This document shows positions 60,860 to 64,000 of a stretch of DNA of 64,000 bases, in pieces. The number at the start of each line of letters is the position of its first letter. Positions within the stretch are counted from its first letter, which is position 1. A program made the position numbers and the translations under genes. The stretch lies in the NCBI GenBank assembly GCA_029204225.1, contig CM055097.1, positions 37,675,106 through 37,739,105 on the forward strand, written 5' to 3'. The notes below the pieces were generated by a model. That model searched no databases and was not told the origin of the DNA. It saw nothing but the letters and a program-made list of their open reading frames with translations. Source of the stretch: Diphasiastrum complanatum (lineage: Eukaryota; Streptophyta; Lycopodiopsida; Lycopodiales; Lycopodiaceae).

Positions 60860-63479
60860 AGCGGCTAAGTGTATGCTTGCTCATGCGACACTGCCTAAAT
60901 TCTTCTATGTTGACGTTGTTTCCACTATAGCTTATATTCAGAACTCTTAGCCAATATTTCCACACAAAAAATTGGGCTAATATTGATGTTTGTTTTTGCA
61001 AAATTGTAAAAACCGGCATGTAAAACTCGGCTAGTAGTGAAAAAACCGGCATAAAATTGCCTATGAAACTGGGTCCCAGCCTGTCTTAAAAGTGGCTAGA
61101 GAAACTTTGTGGCCTTAAAAATAGTTCGGTAAAAATATTTTACGGCTTTAAAAATTGGCCAGCTACAAAAAAATAGTCGGCATAGTCCGTGCTAAGATTT
61201 CACCATGTGCTGACTCAATTTCTACTAATATATGATCACCCAGTGTATTTTCAGAGAAACTAGTCCTGTCGAGGGAGCCCTGGTCATGAATGCTAATATA
61301 AATCGTGTTGGGAAGAAAGAAAAAAAATTGTCGAAGAAAAATTTCATTAAAAAATGAGACCAAAAAAATGTTGGGCAGTATCGAAAAATCATGGAATCCC
61401 TAACGACAAAATTTGGGCAAGTTCCGAAAAATAAGGAAAATGTGCGGGGCAAGTTGGTAACTCAATAGGGCAAAAATCCAACGAACAGGCCACCCCGTAC
61501 ATATTTTAAAAAATATAAGGGAGAGGACAAATGGGGTACTAAGAAAAATGAAGGCACCTACAAAAATAGGGATTGACAAAGGGTACCACCCAAATTTGGA
61601 TAATAATTGGCAAAAGACCTTGAAAGCTAAAAATCTTGAAGGGTGCACCCATAGCTTTTTGACAAAAGTGACCATCTATGCTAGTTTTGGGTGTTGTTCT
61701 TGGCCATTAATCTATTACACGCTCTACATGTGCTACACATTCATGCTTCGAACAAGCTGTTTTTTCAAACTCAAAGGCAAACGACAAGTGTCAAAATGGA
61801 TTCAAGAGATACGAGGGTAACATGGCACTCATGACTAGTTGGGCTCTTAGGCATTATGGTGACCTTGCGCACAGTTGAGATAAGCTGAATTTACTTACTA
61901 CAAGTTATCATAGTTGTTAGTTGCCGAAATGTTGTTATTATAGTACTATATGTTGTGTTTGGTGCATTGGTAGTTCCATTCCGCACTTGGTGCATCATAC
62001 AAAATGAACCATACTCATTTTTCATTATGAAATTATTCTTTTGTAGTCTGGTAGAGTAAGCAACCATTTTACTTGTAGTGAATATGCACTGTTACTGTGA
62101 AATCTTCCAGCTTTATAAGCTAGCGAGTATATTGACTGTCGAGTTAGCTATGAAGAATCGTCAAGTTGAAATCGTCGTTTCATTTATTGGTTATGAGATT
62201 GTATTGAGAGTGAGCTAAATGGGCCCCGACCTCTAAGAAATACTAGAGCGGGTAGTCCACCAAGCATGGCCGAAAGAGTCACAATTAGTCACTCGTGCCT
62301 TCGGTACTGTCTAGCGAAACGCCTAGACCTGAAGGATGACAAAGTACTCTCGTTCCACAAACAGAGCGGCATGTACAATTTACACACCACCCCACTCAGT
62401 TGTAGCCTTATTGTCTAGCTTTAAACCAACTATTCACACAATTCAGAATTTTATGACTCACATCATTTCGATAAAGTCAGTATTTTACAATCTTGTAGGT
62501 TCATTGTACCTGTACGCTCAATATTCGCTAGTGTTTGCACTGTAATCATCAACTAAGCCCAAGCTATCTTCACATATAGAGTAGGGGTGCAACGCCATTT
62601 TCTGATAATAGAACTCTACCAATTGAGTGACCACCACTGACAATAGTAAACTCTCACCCCTCCTCCAACCATACTCCCTGGAAGCCTGGAAGACTTCCAT
62701 TGGTAGGAGGAGCACATGGATGGTTTGAGCGGGCCATCAAGTGCGTCTGCCAGGAGACTGAACCTTTATCATGAAACATTGTTTGGGGCATAATTATCTA
62801 GACTAATGAACTATACGAGCTAGCCATTTGCGAGTTGACTATGGTGGTTGACCCGCCGAATGCTTGGTGCATCTGCCAGGAGCAATTGATAAGAGAGTAT
62901 TGTTTGGAATACGATGGCCTACAAAGAATACGTATTAGAAACTTACTGTTTGAATGAGTGTGTTGTCAAGATCGTCAGCCGCATGACCAGCTTTTAGTGC
63001 AAGTTTCTTGACTAGTGTCCCATGTTGATTTTGAAAACAATTACTCTAGTATTGAATGTCGAGGTGGTTAGCATCACGTAGTGATGTGTGCTGATCCCAC
63101 ATACAGAGTTTCAAGGGCATTCTTGTAGTTGATGACTGAATACCACCTGCTTTAGATAAGTCATCACTAAAAGGAACTGATAGAGAGGATCATAGATTTG
63201 ATACTGATCTAGAACGATTATTGTTGGCATCATGTGGACCCAACAAATCTTATAGGGACAAGCGCCGACCAGATGAGGACCCTATGCCTACAATCAATCG
63301 ATTTCTTCACCTAGATAGGGGTACTCTTATGCGGGTACCTATCTAGGAAAGGCTATTCAACAAACCTTGATGAAAAGATTAAGATTGAGTGACGTGAATT
63401 AGTAGAGTTGGTCGAGCAGCATATGAGAGATATGCATACAACATTGTTAGCTTTGACTCTAGATGTGAGACGATTTCGG

Positions 63480-64000
63480 AATCAACAAGAGTTGAGCATT
63501 TTGGATACATAGGTGTAGAAACTATATACCCACCACCTAGCATAAAGATTCCACCTACAAACGTCTCAAGTATGGCTGTTTGGCATTATAGAGAATAGTG
63601 CAATAACCAAAAGACCACAAATGCCAACCCCTGCACGTAGAAATAGTTGCAATGGAGGGAATAGTGACAAAAACCTTGCATTCATGGGCCATGAATCTAG
63701 AACGCCACATTATGCTAGGAGAGAAGGGAAGCTGACTACCCCCTTGAGCCATAACATATCTGATCTCCTTCTTGATGGGATAGACCAATCCACTAGGATA
63801 TCGCAACCACCTAACATGTACATCTATGAATCTACTTGTTACCTCATTCGGGAGCTGACTATTGTCGAAGAAGCAGTCAATCATTTAGACTCTAATCTAT
63901 GGGGAGAAGCTATGGATAGTAAATATTCATCTCTCATCAAAAACCAGACTTGGACTATTGTCAAATTACCGCTTAGCAGACATGTAGTTGATTGCAAATG
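63480..64000 (+). pseudogene. Copia RT N-terminal part, copy 3, cut by window edge
   Basis: Encodes the same segment as copy 1 (LWGEAMDSKYSSLIKNQTW, VVDCK) up to the window end. A one-base loss near 63572 (AGTATGG against AGTATTGG in copy 1) alters the upstream frame. Confidence 0.75.

Larger units (their letters stand above)
60282..64000 (+). repeat. Large repeat block B, copy 3, cut by window edge
   Basis: Collinear with 42707-46420 from TATATTCGCAATTG to the end of the window; over 3.7 kb the net length difference is only 5 bp. Visible differences are mostly single-base indels in short homopolymers (for example GGGCCCC at 62222 against GGGCCC in copy 1). It includes the unclassified insert at about 60950-63460. 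Confidence 0.9.

Overview
The window looks like nuclear DNA from a land plant with a large, retrotransposon-rich genome. The evidence is one spliced plant-type gene with GT-AG introns, many Copia and Ty3/gypsy LTR-retrotransposon remnants, primer-binding sites complementary to plant initiator-Met tRNA (and one Asp-type site), and several (GA)n tracts over 100 bp. A fern or another non-flowering lineage would fit the long GA tracts and repeat load, but the sequence does not settle this.

The only convincing host gene lies on the + strand at about 25.95-35.40 kb. Eleven exons join in frame into a 525-residue SET-domain, Rubisco-LSMT-like protein with a probable plastid transit peptide. Its ninth intron is about 5.35 kb. 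It holds an antisense gypsy integrase scrap and a same-strand LTR, primer-binding site and gag, and the last two exons lie beyond that cargo. A four-unit tandem repeat of about 148 bp and a TC-rich leader lie directly upstream of the gene.

Left flank (1-25 kb): gypsy gag scraps; a 3.65-kb Copia element with both LTRs but no integrase or reverse transcriptase (848-4497); antisense gypsy and Copia fragments (4.5-7.7 kb); a decayed + strand gypsy region (7.7-15.2 kb) with a nested antisense integrase piece; an antisense gypsy element with Asp-type primer site, long leader and double-knuckle gag (19.5 down to 16.3 kb); another gypsy LTR and leader joined through a GA tract to a protease/RT fragment (19.5-22.6 kb); and a Copia LTR plus gag (22.6-24.2 kb).

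Right flank (35.4-64 kb): mostly non-coding DNA to 38.2 kb, then Copia fragments. The most striking structure is a large repeat. A Copia integrase-to-RT block interrupted by about 2.5 kb of unrecognised DNA occurs three times (42.7, 48.3 and 60.3 kb), linked to an opposite-strand LTR block (46.8 and 58.8 kb). The first two copies are offset by 5,614 bp, as in a tandem array. Between copies 2 and 3 lie a 2.65-kb LTR element with an unrecognised 194-codon frame, a roughly 0.93-kb ATGT-rich microsatellite, Copia RNase H and LTR pieces, an unrecognised coding relic, and two copies of one LTR in inverted orientation.

No tRNA, rRNA, CRISPR array or intact autonomous transposon was seen. Family assignments come from reading motifs by eye, without any database search.
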